From: Vitellaria paradoxa
Taxonomy: Eukaryota; Streptophyta; Magnoliopsida; Ericales; Sapotaceae
Reading direction: 5' to 3'
DNA: 64,000 nucleotides
NCBI GenBank assembly: GCA_019916065.1
Contig: JAINTL010000106.1
Span: 186,001-250,000 of the forward strand
This document shows, one piece after another, positions 1 to 11,497 of the stretch. The notes beneath the pieces are model-generated. The model saw nothing but the letters and a program-made list of their open reading frames with translations. It was not told where the DNA came from and ran no database searches. The translations under genes were made by a program, and so were the position numbers. Positions within the stretch are counted from its first letter, which is position 1. Each line of letters starts with the position of its first letter.

Positions 1-9
1 ATACCGATT

Positions 10-215
10 AAAATCATCGCTTTGAGGGCCCTTTAGCTTTTGGACTAACATTTTTTGTTAATTGACTCAAACCAAAACGATTGAATGGGAAACACTTTCT
101 ACAAGTCTGTAAGACTCCTGTGCAAGTCTACGAGTCTGCTTTCCAGCACATCTACGAGCCTGCTTTCCAGCTAGGTTAGCTCTAGTATATGATCCATTGA
201 CCAGTGACTATATAT
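10..215 (+). repeat. CTTTCCAGC module, copy 1
   Basis: The module starts at AAATCATCGCTTTG, passes through GGCCC and TTTAGCTTTTG, then holds repeated AAGTCT/TACAAGTCTG and CTGCTTTCCAGC strings, and ends near TAGTATATGATCCATTGACC. The same module is found near 2895, 41665, 46132, 48831, 58126, 59341 and 63421. It is of the type that is not followed at once by a TATA box. Confidence 0.75.
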
Positions 216-264
216 TTATTTTTAATGTTAATTTGGTAAACAGTATATCATTAATAATACTCTA

Positions 265-420
265 TATAGGCCTTGTTTGGAGTTAGAAAAAAAAATACAA
301 AATTTTATAAATACGAATTACGAGAATATAAAATTTAAATTCTCTACTCACTACACGAAATATGAGACATTAATTTTTACAATTTTATACACTTTTATAC
401 AACTCTAAATACACCTATAG
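265..420. mobile_element. Short MITE with TATAG target duplication
   Basis: A 146-bp insert (270-415) starts GCCTTGTTTGGAGTTAG and ends AACTCTAAATACACC, which are imperfect inverted repeats. It is flanked by TATAG at 265-269 and 416-420. The paralogue at 46421-46440 reads CTCTATATAGTTATAAC with one TATAG, so it is an empty site. The insertion therefore happened in U1 after it split from U3. The superfamily is not certain from a 5-bp duplication. Confidence 0.75.
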
Positions 421-2894
421 TTATAACTTTCACTTAATCTTAAAAAAAAAATTAATCTAAATTTGAGCTCATTATATATAAAAATAACCTTCATATCGCA
501 ATAAGCGTTAATTTTTTAGATCTCCACTTAAAAAAATTTGCCTCCCTTAATTATTAATAAAATAAAAAAAACACGCAAACGTCACAATAAACATTTCTCT
601 AAAGTTACTTGAGACAATGATTTATTTTTTACATATGATGCCACGAGTTTAAGCTTGCGGATGTGTAATAACTGATTTACATTTATTAATGATGTATATT
701 TTACCCATACATTTTTTATTAAGGCTATCTAGATAAAAAATTAATTTTTATGACTAAATTTCCATTAAATTGTATCATCTTTATAGTAGTAAAATTGATT
801 TAATCCCAACATTATAATAATTAAAAAAATAACAATCGGATCAAAAAAATCCATGTCCTATATGAATTTCTAATGAAAGTTTTTTTTTTTTTTGAATGTT
901 AATATCGTTTTAAAAAAATAAGTAAAAATACTTCAAATTTGGAAAAATTACAAACAGATTAAATATCCATGTCCTGTATGGCTTTCTAAAGATATAACTC
1001 GAACAGAGTTCCTCAGCAAATATGTTGAATACTAAAAAAAAAAAAAAAAAGAATTTATTATTTTCTCTAATAACCCATGCCCATTAAATCAGGCATGTAC
1101 GTAGTCATGTAGTGTTTATTCAACTAGAATTATTGGAATTTTTTTTTATTATCATAAAAAAAAAAAATCAAACCGAACCAAAAATTGAATTACTCAGAAC
1201 TAAAATAACCGAAATAGTTCCATTTGATTCTGGTAAAAAATGTATCAATTTAAAATCTTTTTATATGTATAAATATCTATTTTTTTTGTTTTTATACATT
1301 TATTATTATTATATTATTCATCATATTATATATATAAATATATAATTTCTAATTTGTTTCTGTATGAAATTATTATATATAATTAATATTTTATATATTT
1401 ATATTTATCTAATTTTTAATTTATTTCTAATTCGATTTTCAGTTATTTCGATCCTTCATGTATATAAGAATCAGAATCGGACCTAATTTTAGGTCTAAAA
1501 AATAACTAAAATCAAACTGATAATCAAATTAATCGAACTGAGTAATTAAAAACTACAACTTTTTTTTTTGTTTAAGTTTAGTTTTGCCGAATATTAATCT
1601 ACCCATCAAAAATTAAGTTAGGCACAATATTGAAAACACTAATTCAATACAATAATTATTCCCTAGTATGACAAGCGTGTACCAATTTTGTGTTCAATTT
1701 GCGAATTTGTTTTTTATAAGAAACTTTTAGCCTTTATTTGGTGTTTGTAGAACCGAAACGAAAGAGAATAGATTCAAAAAATTATCATTTTTTACTGGTT
1801 GTTATAACGTAAAATAAATGGAAGAATCATGACATTTGTGAAAGAAAGGAAAGAATTAATTTTATAAACAAAGTGTCTTTCATTTTTCTAAAGTCCTATC
1901 ATACTCTCCCTACTCCCTAATTCCAATATATAAACGCGTTAGTTTCAAAGACTCGTGCTTCACGTTTATTGTCCTTCAGCCAGCACTATATAAGAAGTGA
2001 TTGTTTACCAAGTATTTCGATTTTCCAATTTGAAAGCATTGTTTAAAATTTTTATTTATTTATTTTTTTATGAATGTAAATAACACAAAAGAAATGCTTA
2101 AAATTATAAAATTCACACACCCGTGTGAAAAAAAAAATTATTTTTTTTCAGCATACATGGGTTTTTTTTATTTTAAAACATTTCCTATTTACAGTTTATT
2201 TTTTTAAAATCTACAAGATAAATAAATAAATATAATTTTTATAGCAAAAAAGGTCACACAACATGAAAAAACTCAAAAAAAAAAAAAAAAAACTGACTTC
2301 TTGTAACAAAACTAATTGATTTTTCTTTCGCTAGTGAATGAGGTCAAGGGATTCATTGATCTAACTAATCCAAAGTAAGTTCTTACTTTGGACTTGCTTT
2401 TGTTATTCCCTTCTTTCCCTTCAATCTTTTGATTTTCTTGTAATGATATTGATTCCGTGTGTTCCTTATCTTTTATTTTATAAAGTATAACTACTTTGAA
2501 CATATTCTGCTGTCAAAATGTAAGTTGCAAAATAAAATAGATTTAATTCCATTTCATAGCAATTCATTACTTAAAAATATTTACTGATTGAATAAATATA
2601 ACATAAAAAAATAAGAGAGATGAGAGTTACATGATTTAGGTTTTCATTACCTAAAGTTAGATTTGTTTTAATCCACATATTTGAATAAAAAATCAAAAAA
2701 TAAATAGATACTTATTTTGATGTGTTCAAAAAATATGTACATTTTACGCATGTTAGATATAGATAGCACAGCTATTTTGAACTTTCATACATGTTTCATA
2801 ATATATATCAAAATTACAGTGAGGTGAGAGCAAAAGAAAACGGAAATGATAATTGCTAGGAACATGGAAATCACAAACTTTTATATATACGGAT

Positions 2895-3070
2895 GAAAAT
2901 CATCGCTTTGGGGCCCCTTTAGCTTTTGAATGGAAAACCCTTTCTACAAGTTTGCAATACTTATCTGCAAGTGATCTACAAGTCCGCTTTCTAGCTCAAG
3001 ACTTTTTTGTGCAAGTCTTTTGTGCACGTCCACAAGCCTGCTTGACGTTTACTGTTAAGTTCTACAGCCA
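2895..3070 (+). repeat. CTTTCCAGC-type module next to the RLP promoter
   Basis: This copy of the dispersed module lies directly upstream of the RLP TATA box. It has the same order of landmarks as the other copies (AAATCATCGCTTTGG, GGCCCCTTTAGCTTTTGAA, CCCTTTCTACAAGT), but the final part reads GCTTTCTAGC then AGCCTGCTTGACG. Copies near 48831 and 63421 sit in the same place before a TATA-like site, so the module travels with the promoter. Confidence 0.75.
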
Positions 3071-3074
3071 ACAC

Positions 3075-3081
3075 TATATAA
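3075..3081 (+). promoter_or_regulatory. TATA box of the RLP gene
   Basis: TATATAA lies 92 bp upstream of the ATG at 3173, which would leave a 5' leader of roughly 60-70 nt. The same context, CAGCACTATATAAG, is kept in the paralogous promoters at 48987-48993 and, mutated to TATTTAA, at 63599-63605. The transcription start itself is inferred. Confidence 0.6.
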
Positions 3082-3172
3082 GAAGGTATGGTTTAGACTA
3101 AAATCTACCATCGTTCAATAGTCACAATTCCACTTAATCCTTCCTCCGATATTTCTTTTGAATTTCAAAAGA

Positions 3173-6172
3173 ATGGGGAGATTTTTATGGTCTTACTTAT
3201 TCTTTTTCTTTCTCTTGCCCTATCTTCAAGCTGCTGCTTCTTCTTCTTCTGCTTCTACACATCATGACTTGTGTCATCCTGATGAAAGATCTGCTTTGCT
3301 ACACTTCAAAGGTATGTTCACTCTTACAAACATTACTGATGATGACGACTGTAATTCTACTCCTCCTAAGACAGCATATTGGAACAAGTCCAGTACTGAT
3401 TGCTGTTCATGGGATGGAGTCACGTGCGATGAGTTCACGTCTCACGTGATTGGCCTCGACCTTAGTTGTAGCCACCTCCGTGGGACCATGCATCCCAACA
3501 CCAGCCTCTTTCGACTCTCTCACCTGCAGCGCCTCAATCTTGCCTATAATGACTTCAGTGGCTCTACAATTCCATCTGGGTTTGGCAGCCAATTTCCAAG
3601 CTTAACTCATCTCAACCTCTCTTCTACCCACTTCTCAGGCATAATCCCATCTGAAATCTCCCGCTTGCCCAATCTTGCTTCACTCGATCTCACTTCCTCT
3701 GTATCACCAGTTGATTTAGCACCAATAGTTGAACTGCTCCTTGAACCCCACAGTTTCAATATGCTGCTCAAAAACCAAACTCAAATCCAAGAGCTCAGCC
3801 TATGGGGCGTAAACATCTCTTCAAGTATACCCGATTCCATAATGAATTTGTCTTCTCTAACAAAGCTTAACCTTGGCTTCACCAATCTGCATGGGAAATT
3901 ATCAAATAACATTTTCCACCTTCCAAATTTGCAATACCTTTGTTTCAATGATAACGAAGCCCTCACTGGTAATCTACGAGAAGGAAATTGGAGCTTTAGC
4001 AGTAGCAGTTCTCTTAAGGAGTTAAGTCTTTCTAAAACGATTTTATCTGGAAAAATACCAGATTCAATTGGCAATCTCAAGTCTTTAAATATTTTGAATC
4101 TCGGCGGCTGCGGATTATCGGGATCCATTCCGAGATCAGTGGGGAACCTCACACAGATTTCCTATCTAAGGCTATCTTGGAATAACTTCACCAATGAAGA
4201 CAAAGGGCAATTTCCCGATATTTTTGCTAAGCTAGTTAAGTTGGAGTATTTGGGCCTTGCAAGTTACAATTTCAGTGGCCAATTCCCAGGTTGGGTTACT
4301 AACTTGACACAACTTGCTGGTTTGTCCATGCCAAGTATGGCACTCACAGGGCCCATTCCCTCCAATATAAGTAGGCTCCAAAACTTGGAATTCCTCTTCT
4401 TATTTAATAACTTGTTCAATGGCTCAATACCGTCTTCGTTGATCTGTCTTCCATCATTAAAACTATTGAATCTGCATTCCAATCGAATGACCGGGCCCAT
4501 TCCCTCTTGTATAAGTGGGCTTCAAAACTTGGAAGAGCTCTTCTTGTCTAATAACTTGCTCAATGGCTCAATACCGTCTTTGTTGTTCAGCTTTCCATCA
4601 TTAAAACGAGTAGATCTGAGTTCCAATCCACTAACTAACCCAACTCATGACTTGTACCAGCTCAACACTAGCATGTCACCTCTCATTTGGTCATTGAATT
4701 TAGCCTTTTGCAATTTACAACATTTCCCATATTTCTTAGCAACCTTCAAAATTCTTCAGTATCTAGATCTTTCTAACAACAAAATGCATGGCCAAATTCC
4801 AAAGTGGGTTCACAGTGTTTCATCTTTACTTTCTTTAGATCTTTCTCATAACTATCTTGAAGCAAGTAGTCTCCTATTTCTACCATTTTCCCTGCGGTTC
4901 TTTTCTATGTCGCACAATAACTTAACTGGGGAAATCCCTTCATTGTTGTGCAATTTGAGTTCTCTTTTTATTCTTAATCTATCACGTAACAAATTGAGCG
5001 GTGTAATTCCACAATGTTTAGGAAACTTCAGCAATAATCTTGATGTGTTGGATCTCCGAATGAATGCCTTTCGTGGAATTATACCGGCAACATTTGGAAA
5101 CAGCAGTTCATTAAGGAATCTTAACTTGAATGGAAATCAACTGCAAGGTCCAGTGCCGTGGGCTTTGAGAAATTGTAGAAGTTTGGAAGTTTTGGACCTT
5201 GGTAACAATGAATTCAATGATACATTCCCACAATGGCTAGAGTCTCTTCCTGAGTTGCAAGTTCTTATCTTACACCTCAATAAATTTCATGGTCCCATAC
5301 CTACTTCGAGGGCTAAAACACCGTTTCCTAAACTTCGAATCATAGACCTCTCTCACAATCAGTTCACTGGCACTTTGCCATTGAGATATTTTCAAAGTTT
5401 CAAAGCCATGATGAATGTGGATAAAAATAAAGTTGACTCAGGATATATGGGGGATGATCGTTATCAAGATTATGTGAGGCTAACCATAAAAGATTTTCGA
5501 GATTCTGTGGAGCTAGTCATAAAAGGGGTGCGATTGGAATTAGTGAGAATCCTAACTACCTTGGCAACAATTGATTTCTCAAACAACCAATTCATAGGAG
5601 AGATTCCAACTGTTGTTGGAATGTTATATTCTCTTCGATCCCTAAACTTATCTCATAACAACCTTAACGGTCGTATTCCATCTTCATTGGGAGATCTAAT
5701 CGTGCTGGAATCCGTAGACCTTTCTTCAAATCAATTCACAGGAGAAATTCCAGGGCAACTTGTAAAGCTAACATTTCTTGCAGTCATGAACCTTTCAAGG
5801 AACCATCTAGTTGGACCTATACCTCAAGGTAGCCAATTCAATACGTTTGAAAATGATTCGTATGGAGAGAATTTGGCATTATGTGGACATCCATTGTCAA
5901 AGAAATGCGGAAATGATAAGGCACCACCCCAACATCAACCACCGACAACCTTCCACCAAGAGGACGAGTCAAATTTTTTGAATGAATTCAATATTTTGAA
6001 AGCCACGATGATGGGGTATGGATGCGGAATTGTGTTGGGATTGGTCGTTGGTTGTCTTATTTTCTTAGCTGGAAAACCTGAATGGTTCATAAGAGTTACA
6101 GAAGAAAAATTTTTCAAGAAAGCAAGAGGTTTGAACAAGATCAGCCAAAGGCGGGCTAGGAGAAGAAATTAG
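3173..6172 (+). CDS. Leucine-rich-repeat receptor-like protein (Cf-9/RLP class)
   Basis: A 999-residue, intronless membrane receptor without a kinase; such RLPs sit in the plasma membrane and usually sense microbes or act in development through the co-receptors SOBIR1 and BAK1. Residues 1-22 are a hydrophobic signal peptide. The N-terminal cap has C34 in CHPDER and the C77-C78 and C85 set in DCCSWDGVTC. Many LxxLxLxxNxLxGxIP repeats fill about 90-735 and 800-890, separated by an island at about 736-800 that includes VELVIKG. C904 in LCGHPL closes the domain. An acidic stretch (QEDESNF) precedes a membrane helix at 948-967 with glycines G952, G956 and G960 spaced as GxxxGxxxG, then a basic tail of about 32 residues. 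The ATG at 3173 is used because the frame upstream of it has no earlier ATG. The ligand is unknown. The class call is firm; the role in defence is inferred. Confidence 0.93.
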   Translation: MGRFLWSYLFFFFLLPYLQAAASSSSASTHHDLCHPDERSALLHFKGMFTLTNITDDDDCNSTPPKTAYWNKSSTDCCSWDGVTCDEFTSHVIGLDLSCSHLRGTMHPNTSLFRLSHLQRLNLAYNDFSGSTIPSGFGSQFPSLTHLNLSSTHFSGIIPSEISRLPNLASLDLTSSVSPVDLAPIVELLLEPHSFNMLLKNQTQIQELSLWGVNISSSIPDSIMNLSSLTKLNLGFTNLHGKLSNNIFHLPNLQYLCFNDNEALTGNLREGNWSFSSSSSLKELSLSKTILSGKIPDSIGNLKSLNILNLGGCGLSGSIPRSVGNLTQISYLRLSWNNFTNEDKGQFPDIFAKLVKLEYLGLASYNFSGQFPGWVTNLTQLAGLSMPSMALTGPIPSNISRLQNLEFLFLFNNLFNGSIPSSLICLPSLKLLNLHSNRMTGPIPSCISGLQNLEELFLSNNLLNGSIPSLLFSFPSLKRVDLSSNPLTNPTHDLYQLNTSMSPLIWSLNLAFCNLQHFPYFLATFKILQYLDLSNNKMHGQIPKWVHSVSSLLSLDLSHNYLEASSLLFLPFSLRFFSMSHNNLTGEIPSLLCNLSSLFILNLSRNKLSGVIPQCLGNFSNNLDVLDLRMNAFRGIIPATFGNSSSLRNLNLNGNQLQGPVPWALRNCRSLEVLDLGNNEFNDTFPQWLESLPELQVLILHLNKFHGPIPTSRAKTPFPKLRIIDLSHNQFTGTLPLRYFQSFKAMMNVDKNKVDSGYMGDDRYQDYVRLTIKDFRDSVELVIKGVRLELVRILTTLATIDFSNNQFIGEIPTVVGMLYSLRSLNLSHNNLNGRIPSSLGDLIVLESVDLSSNQFTGEIPGQLVKLTFLAVMNLSRNHLVGPIPQGSQFNTFENDSYGENLALCGHPLSKKCGNDKAPPQHQPPTTFHQEDESNFLNEFNILKATMMGYGCGIVLGLVVGCLIFLAGKPEWFIRVTEEKFFKKARGLNKISQRRARRRN

Positions 6173-6195
6173 TGAACTTAAACGATGCCTCATAA

Positions 6196-6400
6196 GTAAG
6201 TTATGTTGTATTTTTTCTTTTGTATTAATATTTAAAAAAAAAATATGTTTATCAACATTATAGCTAGCTAAAAAAAAGTTTGGCCAATGATCACTGAAAT
6301 CTTGGTAGAAACCTCTTAAAGCATTGCCAAAAAAGTTCATATTATATAGCATGAGAGCAATAATTCACCATTTTTCTAACATATTGTGGTTTTCTTATAG
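6196..6400 (+). other. Probable 3'-UTR intron 1 of the RLP gene
   Basis: A strong donor (AA|GTAAGT at 6196) lies 23 nt after the stop codon, and TTTTCTTATAG ending at 6400 makes a good acceptor. The interval is U- and A-rich. Introns in the 3' UTR are known for tomato Cf genes. No transcript is available here, so this is inference. Confidence 0.45.
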
Positions 6401-6441
6401 GAGTGTGTCCATGCATGAATACGCTGTACCAAATAAAGGAG

Positions 6442-6746
6442 GTATGATCGATTTCAGAACTTTTTTCAAGTCACATACAAGCACTTTGTAAATATATATT
6501 TACTTCTGCATTTTATATATTTTAGAACACGTTTGGATCATGGATTTATGGAAACAAATTAAATATGTGAGAAAACAAAATATAGAAAAGGAAATTGAAG
6601 TGAAAAAATCTTGCCCATCAAAAAAGGTGAAAAAAATTAAATTATTTTATTATTTTGATCTAAAAATAGGGGCAGCATCATCTATTCTCTTCTATCAAAT
6701 TTATACATTCATATAGTAAATTCTTTTGAAATGGACCTTTCTACAG
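6442..6746 (+). other. Probable 3'-UTR intron 2 of the RLP gene
   Basis: A donor GAG|GTATGA at 6442 and an acceptor TTTCTACAG ending at 6746 would remove an AT-rich 305-nt piece. The sequence that follows (about 6747-6920) is less AT-rich and looks like a terminal UTR exon. Weaker than the first intron because GTATGA is a poorer donor. Confidence 0.35.
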
Positions 6747-6919
6747 GAAAAGAGAGAGAGGAGGCGGCAAAGTGAAGGCTAGGACTGGAAATTTTTTCCC
6801 TCCGTTTTTCAATGGTTCTCCTATTTAAGCTATGATTTTTATTCTCTGCAATTAGTTTGTGCTAGTGTTAGTAATGTTCTAGCAATTTACCTGGTGTTTA
6901 TCTTTCGTCTTAAGCATTT

Positions 6920-9900
6920 TGTGCAAGAAATATACAGATTGATCTGTCTATCTTTGTTTCCTATGTTAGTAAATGAGAAGTATAGAAACAGACATTTCTT
7001 TAAGTAAATACATAAGAATATACATATATATGTTGTTGCTAAGGAATGGGATCAACACAAGTCAAAAGGAACTCCAAAATGTTTCGACTCTGTCCTCAAG
7101 ACTAAAAGCTCTTTAAGCTGAGCTTAAAACTTTCAATCAATTGCAATATATCCAGCAAATTGTCTTCCTCTCTATTGTTTGAAAAATTATGATCAGCTCG
7201 TTGAAAAATATTAAGTCTCAGTTCACTAAAATTTTATTTTTATCAAATATCTGAAAGGTGAAACAATTTATTTAATAATATCAAATCATTATTTTGTCAA
7301 ATAATAATCACTAAAAATAACTAATATTTATAATAAGTCAAATTTTAACTTTCAAAATACTTGACAATTGATGAAGGGTTTAGCACAACTTGAGAAATTT
7401 TAAAACATTATAGGTTTTCAATAAAAATAAAATCACTCTTAAAAATCAAAATAATCACTAAATACTAACAAACAATCTAAATAAATAAGATTTAGAAAAT
7501 CAATTTATATTAATATATTTTATATATAATAATATTATAGAATATATATGTAAGTTTTGGAGGTTAACGAGATGGGTTTTCTTGAGCTCAAAATTGATTT
7601 GCTTAATAAACGAGTTTGAAATGAGACTTAAGTTTGATTAATTTATTTTTAAACACTATTTAGCATTGTGATATTCATAATGGTTTTAAATTTTAAAAAT
7701 ATCTAAAGCTGGAAATTTTTTTTACATATTTTAATTTATAAACCATTTAAATTTTAGACTTTTTTTATTTTTAATTTTTTACGTCATTAATGACAAGTAA
7801 TAGATCAAATTATATATAAACATCAAAATTCATTGGAATATTAAATTTTGGATAATACATAACATTTAAGAAAAAATATTTAACTGTTAAGGAGGTTAAT
7901 TTATAACTTTAAATTTTTTTAGTCAAATATTTATATATGGTAGTATTTTATTAAATTGATTATAACATAAAAAATTTAGACTCAAAAAATTATATATATT
8001 AATGATGTTTCCCTAACCTAGGAATTGCCATACATTTTAAAAAATTTTAGGAGAATCAAATCATAGCATAAAATCAAAAAATCATCTCATCATTCACATG
8101 AAATTATGTGCAGATCCTTTAAGCTTTACTCAAGCTTTGTTGTGGGCTGTCTGAGTTCTGCCATTCATCCTGTTTTGTTTCTCCTTCTCACACAATGATT
8201 TCATTCGTTCAAAATGCTAGTTATCTATTTACCTTGTAACAACTTAATCATAATTCCATGAAATTTTGGAACTTCTATCAAATCCTCAGCTTTTAGATCT
8301 TTTGAATAAATAAGAGTTCTAACAAAATTTATAATCTTGAATTGGATCTAAAATTAACGAAAAATGAAAACTGCTTATAAGCACTTTACATTTTATTTTA
8401 CTATATATTAAAATTATACTTAAGTATACAAATTTGATATCTTTATTTTGTTCATAAATCATTAATTTTCAAAGCAAATTAAAACATAACAATAATTGCC
8501 TACAATTGAAAAATCATTGAACGTGGAGCAACTTAATTAAGTTGAATATATCTTCCAAATCAGAAACCTATAATTCTATAATTTTCTAGTCAATACTTAT
8601 CTTGCAATTCAGATAAATTTAATATGAGTTAGATTGAGACTTGATCATAATTTTAGATTGAAACTTGATCATGATTTTAATTATTTAGTAGTTACAATTA
8701 AAAGTGGAGAAGTTAAAATAAAATTTTGTATAAAAAAATTAATTAATTCCTTTATTAATGTCTTTGAAATGAGGAACATGCATCGTGAACTTTTACAATA
8801 TGTCATACATACTAATTTACTAAATCTGTCCAATACAACTTTTTTATCTATAATACTAAAAGAATGTATTCTCTCTCTCTCCTTTTTTATTTCATTTAAA
8901 TCTTACGTGACATGCCTATCAAATTTCTATTTCTCTTTCCTTTTTCATAGTTTTTTAATTATTTTTTTAAATTCCTTCGTTCTCTTTTCCCTTCATTTTC
9001 ACAAAATATTTATTTCTTTTTTCTCCCACATTACTAAAATACTACAACTATATTATTTCTTTTATATATAAAATTATTTCTTTTCTCATAATAACTCTTA
9101 GTATTTTTAAAATTTAAAAATACAAAAAATAGCAAAATATTAATTAAGCTCGAGATTAGTTATTTTTCCAAAAATTTAATTTTAAATTTAAATTTGTCAC
9201 ATTTACTATATTTTTTATTTTATAAAACACATATTATTAATAAAAATATTTTTATTTGAGTTATTTTTACAAAATTAATTAAAAAATTATTATCAAATCC
9301 TATGTGCGAATTTCTATATTCATCATTCTATTTTATTATTTTTACAAATCTTTGAATAAAAACAATCTGGAGAGTGATTTTTTCTAAATTCTACTTTTAA
9401 ATTTAAATAGGTCAAATTTACTATATTTTTTTCCTATGAACCACAACATACTATTAATAGAAACACTTTTAATTTAAGTAATTTTAAATTAAAATTAACA
9501 GACAATTTGAAATAAAAAAGATGTCATATCGATTAGGTAAATTTGTGATTTAATACATAAATTTTTAGTATTCATATAAAAACTCGACCTTAATCAAGTC
9601 TATTAGCTCACTAACATTAACATAAACAGAAAATATAAATATAAAAATAAATCAATAACTATTTTATGAATTTATGTAATTTTATTAAAATATTTTGTAA
9701 TATATTTAAAATTTATTTTTTAATCAAAAAATATTATATAATTTCATGAATCGCACATGTTAAAACTAGTTGATGTTGTTAAGGCAACACGGATGAAAGA
9801 TTAATGCTAAACAAGCCCATGGTGTTAGTAGATGAGTCCTTACGTTAATTTTGATAACAGAGAATAAATCAATTTTTATAATTTTTTTTATTATTAAAAA

Positions 9901-10567
9901 TATATTAATTTGAAACCATCTATGTATTCGTAGCATTTATTCATACAAAATAAATACTTTGAAATAATATTTTTTTACGGGATAAATTTTAATTTCTTAT
10001 TTTTTATTCATAAATTAATCTTTTTATTTTAAAAATTTGATAATTACTCCTTAGGTTGTCGAAGACACACCTTTTATTAAGTAACATCACAAATTATGCA
10101 GGTTTCTGGAATAAAATATTAGTTCTACGCCATTTCGTCAGCATACAAACTAAAAGTTGCAGGCTTGTCTGCGGAGCTCCTTTTGCAGCTAGCAATTTAT
10201 AGAAATTTTTATTAATTTTTAAAACTTTTAATAATTTTTTATCAAAAGTATTTACAAAAAAATTAACCTGCCAAACAGAGTTAAGGGAGAGCAACCTCTA
10301 GGCTAATAATGTGGTTATTTAGGGCCCCACAAAAAGAGGAGGGCCGCTTTTTTAAAATATTTATTAATAATAAAAATATTAAATAATACTTAAATCAATC
10401 AAATTTTTATTAATACATTAATTATTATTTTTAAATTTATTTAAAATTTTATCTAACTTTTGAACTTTCTACTTCATAATTATCGTATTAAATGCATTAA
10501 TTATTTTATATATACATCAAATTTAGATAAAGTATTTGAATTCACTGTAACTCTATCTATACACTCA
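6920..10567. other. AT-rich 3' flank of the RLP gene, no gene seen
   Basis: About 3.6 kb of very AT-rich DNA. The only long frame (8634-9071) is a run of Phe, Ile, Asn and Leu codons typical of random AT-rich sequence. This whole interval, together with the RLP coding region, is missing from units U3 and U4. Confidence 0.6.
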
Positions 10568-11492
10568 TAATTATTTTATTAAATATATTATTATTATTTT
10601 AATTCATTTAAGAATTTACCAAAATTTGAAAAAACGTCTGTCAAATCAACTCATTCAGTCATTTAAATCTTCCAAATCCAATATCTTTGATATATCATTA
10701 TTCAATCATTCTACAAATTATCCAAATCTAATATTTATTTTCATCAAATCAAGCAATAATTATCCAATATTTTAAATTATTAACATATCATCCCCAATCC
10801 TTATCTTCATCAATGTTGCTCTTCCATCATCCAAATCTAGTCATTATACAATAAATCAAATTAGAGTTGCTTAAAATAAGAGAGAAAAAAAATAAAGATA
10901 ATACTTGTGTAATTCTTATCTGTTGATTTTCACAACCTTCTTTCTTTGTTTTGTTTTATTTTTAGTTTATCTATAATTATTTTATTTGCATTGGATACAG
11001 ATATGGTGGTTGTATATTTTTTATTTATTGAGAATGAAATGTTATAATGTATTGATTATAAAAATTTGATAAATAATTTTGCAGCTCATAAAGCTAAAAG
11101 AATGAGAAAAGGAGTTACTTAAGTTAGGTCACCCTAAAAATAATTTTGCTTAAAATCCTTAAATTTCTAGACACAGCCCTAGCAGACTTAAAATTACGCA
11201 AACTTCTGGATTAGAATACGAGTTTTACATCATTTAGTCATCAACATACAAATTTAGCAATTGGGACCTCAAAATCAATTAGATTAGCTTAGTTGGGTAG
11301 CATTTTTGTTTTCTCTGTGAAAGTTTGGGGGGTTTGAAATTCTCAAATCACTCTTCCAATGGTAATATATACAAGCAAAGTAATCAAACTATATCACAAA
11401 GAAAAACTAAATTGATGACAGAAAAATTCTTACCAAAATAACAATATAAAAACTCTAAGTCCGATCATGGAAACCAACAAAAACTTTCATTA
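10568..11492. repeat. 3' duplicated block, left part (copy in U1)
   Basis: Aligns by eye with 49015-49977, and its first bases with 63627-64000. It continues at 20709 on the far side of the gypsy insertion. I see no coding capacity; several landmarks are shared, such as TTTACCAAAATTTG and TTTGATATATCATTATTCAAT. Confidence 0.85.
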
Positions 11493-11497
11493 TACAA

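Larger units (their letters stand above)
1..3102 (+). repeat. RLP 5'-flank block, copy U1
   Basis: This block of about 3 kb ends in the promoter of the intact RLP gene. It aligns by eye almost end to end with 46118-49014 and with 59335-63626, and in part with 40457-43630. It contains two copies of a short module rich in AAGTCT and TGCTTTCCAGC (near 10-215 and 2895-3060) and two TATA-like sites that follow the string CAGC(C)A(A)CACTATATAAG (near 1987 and 3075). Short reading frames inside it are AT-rich and not conserved between copies, so no gene is called here. Confidence 0.85.

Noticed and set aside
3407..6352. Minus-strand frames inside the RLP gene
   Set aside because: Antisense shadows of LRR codons with no motif of their own.
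8634..9071. 145-codon open frame in the RLP 3' flank
   Set aside because: Composition is Phe/Ile/Asn/Leu-rich as in random AT-rich DNA, with no motif; the region is absent from the paralogous units.
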